From positions 744,001-808,000 of the forward strand of contig NZ_CP096882.1 in the NCBI RefSeq assembly GCF_023273875.1: 64,000 nt of DNA, in the 5' to 3' direction. The stretch's first letter is position 1, and each line of letters begins with the position of its first letter. Shown here one piece after another: positions 44,922-54,117 of the stretch. The DNA comes from Pseudarthrobacter sp. SSS035 (GTDB lineage Bacteria; Actinomycetota; Actinomycetes; Actinomycetales; Micrococcaceae). The translations under genes and the position numbers were made by a program. The notes beneath the pieces were generated by a model, which saw nothing but the letters and a program-made list of their open reading frames with translations, did no database searches and had not been told where the DNA came from.

Positions 44922-45939
44922 TTACAGCTGCCTGCGCGCCGCGCTTCCGGCAATGAGATCTTCTGCACGAGCAGCCACGAGGGCGGGCAGGTGCGCGAGG
45001 CGCTGGGGGACGGACGTATGAGCCTCCGCCGCCGCAACGAGGATGCCCGTCACGCCGGAGCGGGCTTCCTCGACGTCCATCCCCCAACTGCCAGCCTCCC
45101 TCACAAGATGGTCCAGGGTGATGTAGTTCAGCCGGGCCTGACCGGCCACTGAATGCCCTGCATTGGAGCTGCGCGCATATAGCAGCAGCGTTGGCGCGAC
45201 GTCATACAGGGGCGCTAACTGCACCTCGCCCGTTTCCCGGATAAGCACCGAGTAGTTCTTGGAATGGGCGTCACCGTTGCCGATAAGGACATTGAAAGCC
45301 ACAGCCTTCAACAACTCACTCTTGAAAGCCGCAGCATTTCGGCTGTGCGGCGACGCGATCGCCGCCACTTGAGCGAGGCGTGACGGTGCCGCGGTCGACT
45401 GATCGTACTTTGCCGCAGACGCAATCCCCAGAACCTGCGTGAAGTCTTCCTGATGAATCCGTTTGTGGTCCCCGGTTCGGTCATAGCGTTCCACTACCAG
45501 GGCATCCCGGGTGCCGAAGGTCTCCATCCGTGTCCGTGCCGCACGTAGGCCTGCGGCCCTGGCCAGCTCAAGCGCCCAATGTTCGGCCGCCAGCAAGTCC
45601 GGAATCGGTGAATCAAGCGGGTCGGGTTTGATGATGTGCGTGGAGGCGGCGCCGCGGGCCGGCCAATACCAGCCGCTGTCGCCTGGCGACAAGCTGCTGG
45701 ACAACAGGACCTTGGATTGGACACCGCCAAGGGACGTGGTGATGGCGAAGTCCTCAGGGAGGTCCCAAGTTGATGGCTTTGGACTGCAACGGCAAGGACA
45801 ACGAGAGCAGGGCAGCGCCGGCACCGTACTCAGCTACAAGGTCCGGGAGGTATTCAAGCCGCGGACGCAACGACGTTCCCGTGAGCCAGGCAATCCGCCG
45901 GCCATGCAGCCAGACGGCCAGCCGCTCATTCCGCCTCAC
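44922..45939 (-). pseudogene. HipA-like kinase gene with internal deletion and frameshift
   Basis: Two frames. The first, GTG 45939 (GTGA overlap with hipB stop), encodes ERLAVWLHGRRIAWLTGTSLRPRLEYLPD and LLSLSLPL, the normal HipA N-terminus, then stops at 45754. The second, open from 45824, encodes LGGVQSKVLLSSS and the kinase core: FNVLIGNGDAHSKNYSVL (catalytic N-x-D-x-H) and APLYDVAPTLL (metal-binding D). About 80-90 residues that normally link these parts, including the G-L-L-P region, are missing. A full HipA is about 410-440 residues; this one cannot be made without frameshifting. Confidence 0.8.
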
Positions 45940-46193
45940 TGTTTGACGTCCAAACGTGAAAACCGCGGAATAAGGGCAATGTCCCGCTCAAGGGCCCGCA
46001 CCGCCGCGATGGCCGTCTCCAAAGAAACATTCTCGCCCTGTTCCAGGCGGACGATGGTGTGACGGCTCGCATTGATGAGCTCGGCCAAGCCGCTCTGCGT
46101 CAGCTTCCGCTCCTGACGGGCGCTACGTACCGCAGCGCCAAAGGATTTCGAATCCATGGCGCGGAAGAACGGAGTTTCAGCCGGATGTTCCAT
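45936..46193 (-). CDS. HipB-like antitoxin (HTH)
   Basis: 85 residues from ATG 46193 (behind GGTGAAT); ATG 46157 is the alternative. XRE-type HTH in the second half (SFGAAVRSARQERKLTQSGLAELINASRHTIVRLEQGENVSLETAIAAVRALE). The stop overlaps the hipA start by 4 bases (GTGA). Divided palindromes upstream (46226-46276) fit autorepression. It normally binds HipA and the operator together. Confidence 0.85.
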   Translation of the reverse strand: MEHPAETPFFRAMDSKSFGAAVRSARQERKLTQSGLAELINASRHTIVRLEQGENVSLETAIAAVRALERDIALIPRFSRLDVKQ

Positions 46194-46225
46194 ATATTCA
46201 CCATGACAGGCATGTGAAACAAATG

Positions 46226-46276
46226 GTGAAGATAGTGAACATTCGTAGCTATTTCTGATATGTTCACGATCTTCAC
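46226..46276 (-). promoter_or_regulatory. putative HipB operator pair
   Basis: GTGAAGATAGTGAAC (46226-46240) and GTTCACGATCTTCAC (46262-46276) are inverted copies with one mismatch, just upstream of hipB. Further TTCAC half-sites lie nearby (near 46197-46201). Confidence 0.65.
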
Positions 46277-46285
46277 CCGCCACGC

Positions 46286-46336
46286 ACCGGCGAAAAGCTC
46301 ACCACCCCCGGCTCACTCATGTACACCTGAGGCGAC
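46286..46336 (+). repeat. 51-bp direct repeat, right copy
   Basis: Perfect copy of 44847-44897, found just outside the hipB promoter. It is a dead piece of the ArsR-SRPBCC 3' end. A terminator hairpin follows at 46339. Confidence 0.92.
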
Positions 46337-46338
46337 CC

Positions 46339-46361
46339 GCGGCGCCCAACCCGGGCGCCGC
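46339..46361. terminator. hairpin after the MHS symporter gene
   Basis: GCGGCGCCC (46339-46347) pairs with 46353-46361. It lies just past the stop of the minus-strand symporter gene (46379) and immediately beyond the right 51-bp repeat. Confidence 0.6.
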
Positions 46362-46378
46362 CGTCGTACTCCCCCGCG

Positions 46379-47878
46379 CTACTTTTCAGGTCCCGCGTGC
46401 GCCGCCCTAGCGGCCTCATAGCTGGAGCCGAAGGGCAGCGTGTCCATGTCCAGCATGGGGTTATCGTCCTGGGTTGCCACCAGTTCGCGGGCAGCTTTCT
46501 CCGAATCCACGCTGGGCATTGACCCTGGCAGGTGCCTCCGGGCGGATTCCGGCAGGAAGTAGATGGTGACCGCAGCGATTGCGGAGGTGGCCATGAGGTA
46601 GTAAGCGGGCATCATGTCGTTGCCCGTCACCTGGATCAGGCTCGCGATAATGAACGGCGTGGTGCCTCCGAAAATCGCCACGGCGAAGTTGTAGGCGATA
46701 CCCATGGCCCCGTAGCGGTGGGCCGTGGGGAACAGTGCCGGCAGCGCCGAGGCGAGATTGGCAACGTAGAACGTGACAGGGAAGGCGACCAGGGCCAGGC
46801 CGGTGAGCGTGGCCGGGATGGTCCCGATATCGATCAGAATGAAGGCGGGGAGCGACAGGACCACCGTACTGATGGCTCCGATCCACAGCACGGGGCGACG
46901 GCCGATCCGGTCCGAGAGATGACCTGTCAGTGGGATGCACAGGGACATGGCCACCAGGACCGGGATGGTCAGGAGAGTCCCGTTGATCTCGTCGTACCCC
47001 TTGTTGGTGGTCAGGTACGTGGGCATGTAGGACGTCAGGGCGTAGCCCACCGTATTGGCAGCGGCCACGAGGATCATGGCCAGCACTATCCGCTGCCAGT
47101 AGGCCTTGAAGATTCCCACCGGGCCCATGGGGCCGAGCACCTCACCGGTTTCGGGATGCCTGGCGACTTCGGCCTCGGCCTCGAGGGTTGCCTGGAACGC
47201 GGGCGATTCCTCAATTTTAATCCGGAAGTAGATCGCGATGATGCCGAGGGGCCCGGCGATCAGGAACGGAATGCGCCAGCCCCAGGCCTCCATCTCGGCC
47301 TGGCCCAGGGTTAGCTGGAGACCGGACACCAGCCCGGCACCTATGGCAAAGCCCAGATAGCTGCCCATGTCCAGGAAGCTGGCGAAGAAGCCGCGGCGGT
47401 GGTCCGGGGAGTGCTCACTGACGAACGTCGTGGCGCCTGCGTACTCGCCACCGGTGGAAAAGCCCTGCACCAGCTTGGTGATCACCAGCAGCACGGCAGC
47501 CCAGATGCCCAGCACCGAGTACCCCGGGAGGAGACCGACGGCGAAGGTCGCCGCGGCCATGAGCATCAAGGTCATCGCCAGGACCTTCTGGCGGCCGATC
47601 TTATCGCCAAGCCAGCCGAAAAAGACGCCACCCAGGGGGCGGGCGATAAACGTTGCTCCGAAGGTTCCCAGCAGGAACAGGTTCTGCACGGCTTTGTCTG
47701 CTTCCGGCAGGAACACCGGCCCCATGGTGGTGATCAGATATCCGAACACACCGACGTCGTACCATTCCATCGTGTTGCCGACGATGGTCCCGCCGAGCGC
47801 TTTCCTGAGGGTCCGATGGTTAACAACATTGACGTCTGAAACGCGGAGACGGCGTTTCTTGAGAGGTTGCTGGGTCAT
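46379..47878 (-). CDS. MHS-family metabolite:proton symporter
   Basis: 499 residues from ATG 47878 behind GGAGGTGGGG; the frame extends further but without protein character. Twelve TM segments. Family signatures: GNTMEWYDVGVFGYL near the start, FGWLGDKIGRQKVLAMTL (motif A), TFVSEHSPDHRRGFFASF, and GHLSDRIGRRPVLW in the second half. ProP/ShiA-type transporters import osmolytes or organic acids; substrate not visible. Confidence 0.9.
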   Translation of the reverse strand: MTQQPLKKRRLRVSDVNVVNHRTLRKALGGTIVGNTMEWYDVGVFGYLITTMGPVFLPEADKAVQNLFLLGTFGATFIARPLGGVFFGWLGDKIGRQKVLAMTLMLMAAATFAVGLLPGYSVLGIWAAVLLVITKLVQGFSTGGEYAGATTFVSEHSPDHRRGFFASFLDMGSYLGFAIGAGLVSGLQLTLGQAEMEAWGWRIPFLIAGPLGIIAIYFRIKIEESPAFQATLEAEAEVARHPETGEVLGPMGPVGIFKAYWQRIVLAMILVAAANTVGYALTSYMPTYLTTNKGYDEINGTLLTIPVLVAMSLCIPLTGHLSDRIGRRPVLWIGAISTVVLSLPAFILIDIGTIPATLTGLALVAFPVTFYVANLASALPALFPTAHRYGAMGIAYNFAVAIFGGTTPFIIASLIQVTGNDMMPAYYLMATSAIAAVTIYFLPESARRHLPGSMPSVDSEKAARELVATQDDNPMLDMDTLPFGSSYEAARAAHAGPEK

Positions 47879-48208
47879 GGTCGCCCCACCTCCAAATTGA
47901 AATGGCGCATAAGCTGGCATACCCGCACTTTGGTTCCTCCAATGGAGGTCACACGCCACCGACGGATGGCGCCGTTCTTGGCGCTGGACTCACCGCGATG
48001 GCGAAGCCCAGGTGTCCGGCAATCGTGTCGGGCTGTCGAGAAGAGCCGAAGGTCCGATCGTGGGGAATGAACGCTGGGTTCAGCCCTGTCCCAATGGGTC
48101 ATGTCGGCTCAATTGTGGTGCTCCGACCATTTTTGCACCGCCGCCCCCTCACATCAATGAAATTCGGTGAGAAACCCCGTTCATCAGGGGGCTGTTCCGG
48201 GCGCGTGA
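47879..48208. other. 330-base region without a gene
   Basis: It lies between the symporter and methyltransferase genes, both minus-strand. Contains the symporter promoter. No convincing frame; a T-rich stretch near 48130 (CCATTTTTGC) is unremarkable. Confidence 0.35.
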
Positions 48209-49411
48209 CTACCGGGGAACAAGCCGCCACAGGGACGTGACCTCGGCCGCGCGCGCCTCGAACAGCGGATCGTCGCGGTCCGATGCCTTCGGATGCGTTG
48301 GCTTGGTGTCGAGCCGATCCATCACCTTCAGCCCGGCGGCGTTGATGGCGGCCAGCAGATCGTCACGCGTCCGCAGGCCAAGGTGCTCGGCAAGGTCGGA
48401 GAGGACAAGCCAGCCCTCACCGCCCGGCTCCAGATGGTGGGAGAGTTCGTTCAGGAAGCGGAACAGCATCCTGCTGCCGGGATCGTAGACGGCATTGTCC
48501 AGGATGGAATGCGGTGTGGCCGGAATCCAGGGCGGGTTGCACACCACGAGCGGCGCCCGTCCGGGCGGGAACATGTCGGTCAGGACGGCCTCGGCACGGT
48601 CCTGGACACCGAGGTTCCGGAAATTCTCACCGGCGCAGGCGATGGCACGGGGTTCATTGTCCGTCGCGACCACACGGTGGACGCCACGGCGCGCGAGGAC
48701 GGCAGCGAGCACCCCGGTGCCGGTTCCGACGTCGAACGCCAGCGTGTCGGCGGGCAGCGGCGCGGCGGCCACGAGCTCCACATACTCACTCCGGGTGGGG
48801 AAGAACGTGCCATAGTGCGGGTGGATGCGGCCCTGCAGGGCATCGACGTAGACGCCGTTCCGTCGCCACTCGTGGGCGCCAATTGCACCGACAAGCTCAT
48901 GCAGGGACACAGCGGAAGATTCGCCGATATCGCCGTACGCTTCAGCGGCGGCCTCCCGGATATCCGGTGCGCGGCGCAGCGGCACCACCGGGCCCGGATC
49001 AAGGGGAATCAGCAGCAGGCCGAGAATGCGCGCACGGTGCGAGCGGGACTGGCGATGCCGATAGAACTTTTCGGCCGGAGTCCCTGCGATCTTCTTTCCG
49101 GCGCCTACCCGCCGGTCCATGGCGTTGAGGATCTGCCGTGCGTTGTGGAAGTCACCATGCCAGAGCATCGCGATCCCCTGTGACGCCATCCGGTTCGCCT
49201 CATCGGCCGTGAGGGAGTCTGTGACCACTTCGACGCGCGTCGGCGCCGGCCTGCCGTTCGCCGAACGCCAGCGCGCGGTCTTGCTCTCACCAGCCTCGAC
49301 CCAGGTCACGACGGCGGCATCATCCACCGCAGCTGTGCGCGCGGGATTGAGGTCCGGCGTCGGGATTCCCACGGGAGCTGGCGAGTCGGTAGTGATTTGG
49401 ATCCATTCCAA
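48209..49411 (-). CDS. class I SAM-dependent methyltransferase (PrmC/RlmG-like)
   Basis: About 400 residues; the start (TTG 49411) is uncertain. The N-terminal half (about 1-205) contains MLWHGDFHNARQILNAMDRR and looks like an RlmG-type N-domain. SAM motif I is FDVGTGTGVLAAVLARRG, motif II VVATDNEP, and motif IV PLVVCNPPWIP, i.e. an N-P-P-W catalytic loop as in amino-group or N5-glutamine methyltransferases. Probably modifies rRNA or a release factor; the exact target is not visible. Confidence 0.85.
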   Translation of the reverse strand: MEWIQITTDSPAPVGIPTPDLNPARTAAVDDAAVVTWVEAGESKTARWRSANGRPAPTRVEVVTDSLTADEANRMASQGIAMLWHGDFHNARQILNAMDRRVGAGKKIAGTPAEKFYRHRQSRSHRARILGLLLIPLDPGPVVPLRRAPDIREAAAEAYGDIGESSAVSLHELVGAIGAHEWRRNGVYVDALQGRIHPHYGTFFPTRSEYVELVAAAPLPADTLAFDVGTGTGVLAAVLARRGVHRVVATDNEPRAIACAGENFRNLGVQDRAEAVLTDMFPPGRAPLVVCNPPWIPATPHSILDNAVYDPGSRMLFRFLNELSHHLEPGGEGWLVLSDLAEHLGLRTRDDLLAAINAAGLKVMDRLDTKPTHPKASDRDDPLFEARAAEVTSLWRLVPR

Positions 49412-49594
49412 GATTTCGAGGGGCCGATCGGCGACTGACGATTTGCGGCGGTGATTCCACGACGTGGAAGGCGACGGCCCAAGGATTCCGGACCGTCATC
49501 CGGCCGCGAACCGAGCGTGGTTGATGGCCGCTGGAGCCATTCAACCTGCATTGTCAGGATACAGGTGCCATGGTCGTCCGTTTGAGCGGTTAGC

Positions 49595-49628
49595 CGACGA
49601 CGACGGGTCGCATCCGCCGTCGTCGTCG
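49595..49628 (-). terminator. long GAC/GTC hairpin after the nucleoside hydrolase gene
   Basis: CGACGACGACGG (49595-49606) pairs perfectly with 49617-49628 around a 10-base loop, 22 bases past the stop codon at 49650. Likely ends the 52202-49650 transcript. Confidence 0.6.
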
Positions 49629-49649
49629 CCACTGGGTGTCGTCCCCGGC

Positions 49650-50651
49650 TCAGGCGACGGGCGCCGCGTCGAGGGAATCCTCGGCCAGCCAGGCTGCCTG
49701 CATGGTGCCGAGCAGGTGCGAGGCGAAGTCCTCGCCGAGTTCCAGCACCACGCGGCAACGCGCGCCACGCTGGTCCGGGAACCCGAGGTACTGCCCGCGG
49801 AGGTCGCACACCGTCTGGCCGCGGCCCGGACCGCTGGTGGTGTCCACCTCCACGCGGACGGTGGGAGCCACTGTCAGCTCCACTCCCTGGACGGCGATCG
49901 CGGCGGCCAGGGGATCGTGCATGGCGGAACAGGCGCGGCCAAAGATGTCCACGTAGAAGCCAAAGTAGTATCCCAGCATGTCGCCCAGGGCCTGGGAAAC
50001 GGGGTGGTCCGTGGCGAGCAGCTCCTGCCGGTGGCGTTCTTCCAAAACGTTGCTCATGGTGACGTCCAAGGGTACGAGCGTCACGTTCCACGCGGCGGCG
50101 AGGACCTCCGCGGCTGCCTCGGGATCGTTGGCGATGTTGGCCTCGGCGACGGCGGTGATGTTTCCTGGGGCCAGTGCGGCCCCGCCCATGATGGTGATTT
50201 CGGCGACGAGTTCCGGCAGCTTCGGTTCCAGGCGCAGGGCCGCCGCAATGTTGGTCAGCGGACCGATCGCCACAACGCGCAGCTCCCCGGCGTGCTGGTG
50301 CGCGAGCTGGACGAGGAGTTCGGCCGCCGTCGCCTGGATGGGCTCACGGTCCGAGCGCGGCAGCTCCACGCCGCCGATGCCGTTGCTGCCGTGGACGTGC
50401 GGTGCTCCCCCGTGGAACGTGCCCGCCTGCGGGTGGTGCGCGCCCACTGCCACGGGAATGTCCGGGTGCCCGGCCAGCTGGAGCAGGTCGAGGGTGTTCC
50501 GGGCGCCTCCCGCGGCGCTGACATTGCCGCTGACAGTGCCGATGCCGACGAGCTCCGCGCGCGGGGTGGCGAGGAGGTACGCGAGGGCGAGGGCGTCGTC
50601 GATGCCGGTGTCGCAGTCGAGATAGAAGTGGGCGGCTGTGCGGTCAGTCAT
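49650..50651 (-). CDS. nucleoside hydrolase (IunH family)
   Basis: 333 residues from ATG 50651; upstream in-frame codons are possible starts. The calcium-binding D-x-D-x-x-x-D-D is at the start (YLDCDTGIDDALALAYLL); the substrate region and the internal motifs AIGPLTNIAAAL and IMGGAA, and the later EANIANDPEAA and HDPLAAA, are complete. Cleaves ribonucleosides to ribose and base in the cytoplasm. With the MFS gene upstream and the PfkB kinase nearby it forms a salvage pathway. Confidence 0.92.
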   Translation of the reverse strand: MTDRTAAHFYLDCDTGIDDALALAYLLATPRAELVGIGTVSGNVSAAGGARNTLDLLQLAGHPDIPVAVGAHHPQAGTFHGGAPHVHGSNGIGGVELPRSDREPIQATAAELLVQLAHQHAGELRVVAIGPLTNIAAALRLEPKLPELVAEITIMGGAALAPGNITAVAEANIANDPEAAAEVLAAAWNVTLVPLDVTMSNVLEERHRQELLATDHPVSQALGDMLGYYFGFYVDIFGRACSAMHDPLAAAIAVQGVELTVAPTVRVEVDTTSGPGRGQTVCDLRGQYLGFPDQRGARCRVVLELGEDFASHLLGTMQAAWLAEDSLDAAPVA

Positions 50652-50729
50652 GGGATGGTCTCTCATTCTGGTGAGGGGTGGTGGTCGATTCGGTGGGCGG
50701 CACGCGGTGCCGCCCACCGGCGTCGGGCA

Positions 50730-52202
50730 TTAGATCTTTTCGCCCTTGGGTGCCGCAATGAACAGGCTGGCGATGAAGGCGAGGACGGTGATGGACACCG
50801 AAATCCAGAGGGCCGCGGAGTACCCGGCCGCGGTGCCCTGGCCTGCGAACGGTGCCACAACCACGACGCCGAGGCTCGCCCCGATCCCGAAGCCGGCGCC
50901 GTTGATTCCCGGCAATGCGGCCGGAGCTTCCTTGGGCGAGAGGAGGACGGACAGGCCGTTGATGGCGGTGAGGAAGAAGCCGTTGTAGAAGATGCCCAGG
51001 GACGCGATGGCGATGAGGACCGCCACCTGGTTGTCGGCAAAGAGGGCCGCGGCAATTGCGCAGGCGAGGCTCGTGGCGGTGCCGACGCGGACCGTCTTGA
51101 TCCAGCCGCGGCGGTCGGCGATCCAGCCTGCCAGCGGGGCGGCGAACACGCCGATGAGCGCGGCCGGGGTGAGGAACAGCAGGGCCGAGATCGACGCCGT
51201 GAGGCCGAAACCGTTCTTGGTGTCCTGGCTGAGGAGCACCACGGTGAAGTTGATGATGGCGAAGATGCCGGCCAGCGTCAGGATGGTGGTGGCGATGACC
51301 GGCCACACCTGCCGGGAGCGGAGGTGGTGGACGGCGACCAGCGGCGTGGAGCGCTTCTTCTCGATCAGCCAGAACGCCGTGAACGAGGCGATGCTTCCGG
51401 CCAGCAGGCCAAGCGCGGACGGCGAGGTCCAGCCCGCCGAGGAACCGGCGGACACAAAGTACGTAATGAAGACCAGGAACACGGACAGCGACCCGGCGCC
51501 CCACCAGTCCATGCGTCCCGGCGCGGTGGTGGACCGTCCCTTAGGAACGACCTTGATGACGCAGATGGCGGCGATCGCGGCCAGGACGAGGACGGCTACG
51601 AAAATGGACTGGAAGCCGAGGGTCTCGGCCATGAGTCCGCCGAAGTAGCCGTCCACCCCGCCGATGCCGCCGTTGATCGCGGCGATGATGCCGATGGACG
51701 TTCCGAACAGCCGGGCGGGCAAGTGTTCGTTGAGGACGATGTAGGAGAGCGCGAAGATGGCGCTGGATACACCCTGCATGAAGCGGCCGGCAACCAGCAG
51801 CGGCAGGCTGGGCGCAAAGATGCACAGCACGGTTCCCGCGGCCATGATGGACAGGACCAACAGCAGCGCGGTGCGGCGGCCGATGAAGTCACTCCAGCGC
51901 CCAATGACCGGGCCGGAAATGGCGCCGGCCAGGAAGAACATCGACTGGACCTGCGCCACGGCTTCCGGAGTCTCGCCAAAGAACGAACCAATGTGCGGAA
52001 GCGCCGGTGTGATCATGCTGGCGTTGAGCTGGAACGACAGGACTGCGAGAACCAGCGTGGTGATCAGGAGGGCCGCGGCCCGCCCACCAGGCCGGGCGTC
52101 TGCAGTTTCTGCGGTTCCTGCCCCTGTGGTTCCTGTACCGACTCCTGTACCGGCGGCCGGACCTGCCGGCTGCGGCTCCACCGCGGTGTTGGGGATGTTC
52201 AC
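50730..52202 (-). CDS. MFS transporter, probably for nucleosides or ribose
   Basis: 490 residues, GTG 52202 with AAGGAG 8 bases upstream. A Thr/Gly/Ala-rich N-terminus (1-45) is followed by 12 or more TM segments; motif A appears as GRWSDFIGRRTA, and FIGRR and GWIADRRGW are further copies. It lies 78 bases ahead of the nucleoside hydrolase on the same strand. The substrate assignment comes only from the operon. Confidence 0.85.
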   Translation of the reverse strand: MNIPNTAVEPQPAGPAAGTGVGTGTTGAGTAETADARPGGRAAALLITTLVLAVLSFQLNASMITPALPHIGSFFGETPEAVAQVQSMFFLAGAISGPVIGRWSDFIGRRTALLLVLSIMAAGTVLCIFAPSLPLLVAGRFMQGVSSAIFALSYIVLNEHLPARLFGTSIGIIAAINGGIGGVDGYFGGLMAETLGFQSIFVAVLVLAAIAAICVIKVVPKGRSTTAPGRMDWWGAGSLSVFLVFITYFVSAGSSAGWTSPSALGLLAGSIASFTAFWLIEKKRSTPLVAVHHLRSRQVWPVIATTILTLAGIFAIINFTVVLLSQDTKNGFGLTASISALLFLTPAALIGVFAAPLAGWIADRRGWIKTVRVGTATSLACAIAAALFADNQVAVLIAIASLGIFYNGFFLTAINGLSVLLSPKEAPAALPGINGAGFGIGASLGVVVVAPFAGQGTAAGYSAALWISVSITVLAFIASLFIAAPKGEKI

Positions 52203-52249
52203 ATCAAACTCCTTTGTTCAGGGGCGCAAGGTGGCGCCACGAGATGTGA

Positions 52250-52282
52250 GTTGTTATACAAGCATGTATTACGAGCTTGTGC
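52250..52282. promoter_or_regulatory. putative GntR operator in the divergent intergenic region
   Basis: ATACAAGCATGTAT (52256-52269) is a near-palindrome with ATACA/TGTAT arms; a second GCTTGT element (52274-52279) gives a wider inverted repeat with ACAAGC. It lies between the divergent MFS and GntR genes. Confidence 0.5.
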
Positions 52283-52337
52283 AACCCATCACATCCGTCC
52301 GGTACAGTGTGCGTATCCGATCTTGAGCGAGGCCCCC

Positions 52338-53111
52338 TTGACCGAAAACGCCGTCCAGTTCCTGTCCCGACCCATTGCGTCCCAGCCGGGGCAGCCCCTG
52401 CGCGTCGCGGCCTACTCCCGCATCGCCGAGGCAATCAGGACCAAGGTTCTCCCTCCCGGCTCGCTGCTCCCTACCGAGACTGAGCTGGGCGCCATGATGG
52501 ACGTCAGCCGCACCGTGATCCGGGAAGCGCTGATGCTGCTGGAGGAAGACGGACTGACCAGGGCGCGGCGCGGAGTTGGACGTTTTGTGACGGATTCGCT
52601 CCCCCGCATCGGGATCGAGCACATCCGCCCGTTCGACCAGCTCCTGGGCGGCCCGGAGCAGAACATTCAGGTCAAGCGCGTCGCAACCGTCCGGCAACCC
52701 GCGTCGGAGTTCGTGGCACCCGGAATCGGCGTCCAGCCCGGCGAGGATTGCTGGTTCTGGGAAAGCGTGCTCATCAGGAACGGTGAACCCGTGGCACACC
52801 TTCAGGAAAATGTTCCCGCAGCCACAGCCGAGGCCGACGCTTTGGCGGCGGCGGCCGAAACCACCATGCTCCCCGCATCCACGCTGCTCGACGTTCTTGG
52901 CGGACTGCCCGGAGCGTCCCTTGGCCCCGGGGAATGCGACATCAGCCTGAGCACGGTGGGCCCCAGTCGCGCCAAACTGCTGGACCTCCGCCCCTCGGAA
53001 CCCGTGCTGGTCCTGACCCAGGTTGTCCGCCGGAACGGCGCACCCTTCTACCTCGCAAAATGCCTGGTGGCGGCCAAGGCCGGCCACCTCTCCGTTATCC
53101 AGTCCGCCTGA
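52338..53111 (+). CDS. GntR-family transcriptional regulator
   Basis: 257 residues from TTG 52338 with GCGAGG upstream; a longer open frame to the left is antisense to other genes. N-terminal winged HTH (YSRIAEAIRTKVLPPGSLLPTETELGAMMDVSRTVIREALMLLEEDGLTRARRGVGRFV), C-terminal UTRA-type ligand domain (about 90-257). HutC-subfamily proteins sense small metabolites. Probably represses the divergent MFS-IunH operon and the downstream kinase. Confidence 0.88.
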   Translation: MTENAVQFLSRPIASQPGQPLRVAAYSRIAEAIRTKVLPPGSLLPTETELGAMMDVSRTVIREALMLLEEDGLTRARRGVGRFVTDSLPRIGIEHIRPFDQLLGGPEQNIQVKRVATVRQPASEFVAPGIGVQPGEDCWFWESVLIRNGEPVAHLQENVPAATAEADALAAAAETTMLPASTLLDVLGGLPGASLGPGECDISLSTVGPSRAKLLDLRPSEPVLVLTQVVRRNGAPFYLAKCLVAAKAGHLSVIQSA

Positions 53112-53132
53112 TTCTTCCGAAAAGGTACTCTC

Positions 53133-54008
53133 ATGAGCTCGTCACCCTCCCCTGCCCTGCGCCCGGCGCTCACCGTCGTGGGCAGCATCAACCTGGACAT
53201 CACGGCCACCGCCGGCAGGCTCCCGACGCCGGGTGAAACCGTCGGCGGCGGAGTCCTCCGCCAGCAGCCCGGCGGCAAGGGCGCCAACCAGGCCGTCGCC
53301 GCTGCCCGCCTGGGTGGCAGCTCCCGCATGGTGGGCGCCGTGGGCCGGGACGAAGCCGGACGAAGCCTGCTCACCGCCATGGCGGAGGCCGGCGTCGACA
53401 CCCGCGACATCGCCACGGTTGACGCGGCCACCGGCACGGCGCTGGTCCTGGTGGACAGCGACGGCGAGAACCAGATCGTGGTGTGCCCGGGCGCCAACGG
53501 CGAAGTGTCCGTTGGCGGCGTCCCGTTCGGCGCCGACGAAGCGGTCCTCTGCCAGCTCGAAATTGAGCAGGAACTGGTGCTGGAAACTGCCCGCCGCACG
53601 CAGGGCTTCTTTGCGCTGAACGCCGCCCCGGCCGCGCCGCTGATCCCGGAACTCCTGGAGCGGTGCGACCTTGTGATCGTCAACGAAAGCGAATACGCCC
53701 TGATCCCCGCTTTGAAGTACGCCCCGCTCGTGGCCGTCACCTACGGTGGCGACGGCTCGGCGATCTTCGAGAACGGAGTACGGGTGGCCGAGGCTCCCGC
53801 CGTTCGCGTTACGGACATCGCCAACACGATCGGCGCCGGCGACGCCTTCTGCGCGGCGTTGGTCCTAGCGCTTCGTGCCGGGCTCGAGCACAGCCATGCC
53901 TTGGCCGTCGCGAACGCAGTGGGCGCCGACGCCGTCCGGGACGCTTCCTCCCAGCCGGCCCTGCAGACGTTGGCGCACTACATCGAGGCGACGCGCCCCG
54001 CGGCCTGA
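53133..54008 (+). CDS. rbsK: PfkB-family sugar kinase (ribokinase-like)
   Basis: 291 residues. Ribokinase features: VVGSINLDITA, the GG doublet in GGKGANQAVAAARLGG, and the catalytic GAGDAF motif (NTIGAGDAFCAAL, about 235-245). It phosphorylates ribose or a nucleoside; with nucleoside hydrolase in the same regulon, ribose released from nucleosides is the likely substrate. It starts 21 bases after the GntR gene, so they are cotranscribed. Confidence 0.88.
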   Translation: MSSSPSPALRPALTVVGSINLDITATAGRLPTPGETVGGGVLRQQPGGKGANQAVAAARLGGSSRMVGAVGRDEAGRSLLTAMAEAGVDTRDIATVDAATGTALVLVDSDGENQIVVCPGANGEVSVGGVPFGADEAVLCQLEIEQELVLETARRTQGFFALNAAPAAPLIPELLERCDLVIVNESEYALIPALKYAPLVAVTYGGDGSAIFENGVRVAEAPAVRVTDIANTIGAGDAFCAALVLALRAGLEHSHALAVANAVGADAVRDASSQPALQTLAHYIEATRPAA

Positions 54009-54117
54009 ACCCAGCCGACGCGCCGCCGTCTAACTCCCCCATCCAGCGGCGTGCATTGTTTAGGACGCTGCCAGGCCATACCGTGAAGGGAGGGTCAGCC
54101 GAAGTGCAGGTGCGGGC

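Noticed and set aside
46532..47314. 260-codon plus-strand frame opposite the MHS symporter
   Set aside because: Antisense shadow of TM-coding DNA; rich in Gly, Arg, Asp and His with no hydrophobic core.
49464..53111. A 1,215-codon open frame on the plus strand
   Set aside because: Only its last 257 codons are the GntR gene. The rest runs antisense to the nucleoside hydrolase and MFS genes; high GC keeps the opposite frame free of stops. Its residues are charged and repetitive, without any domain.
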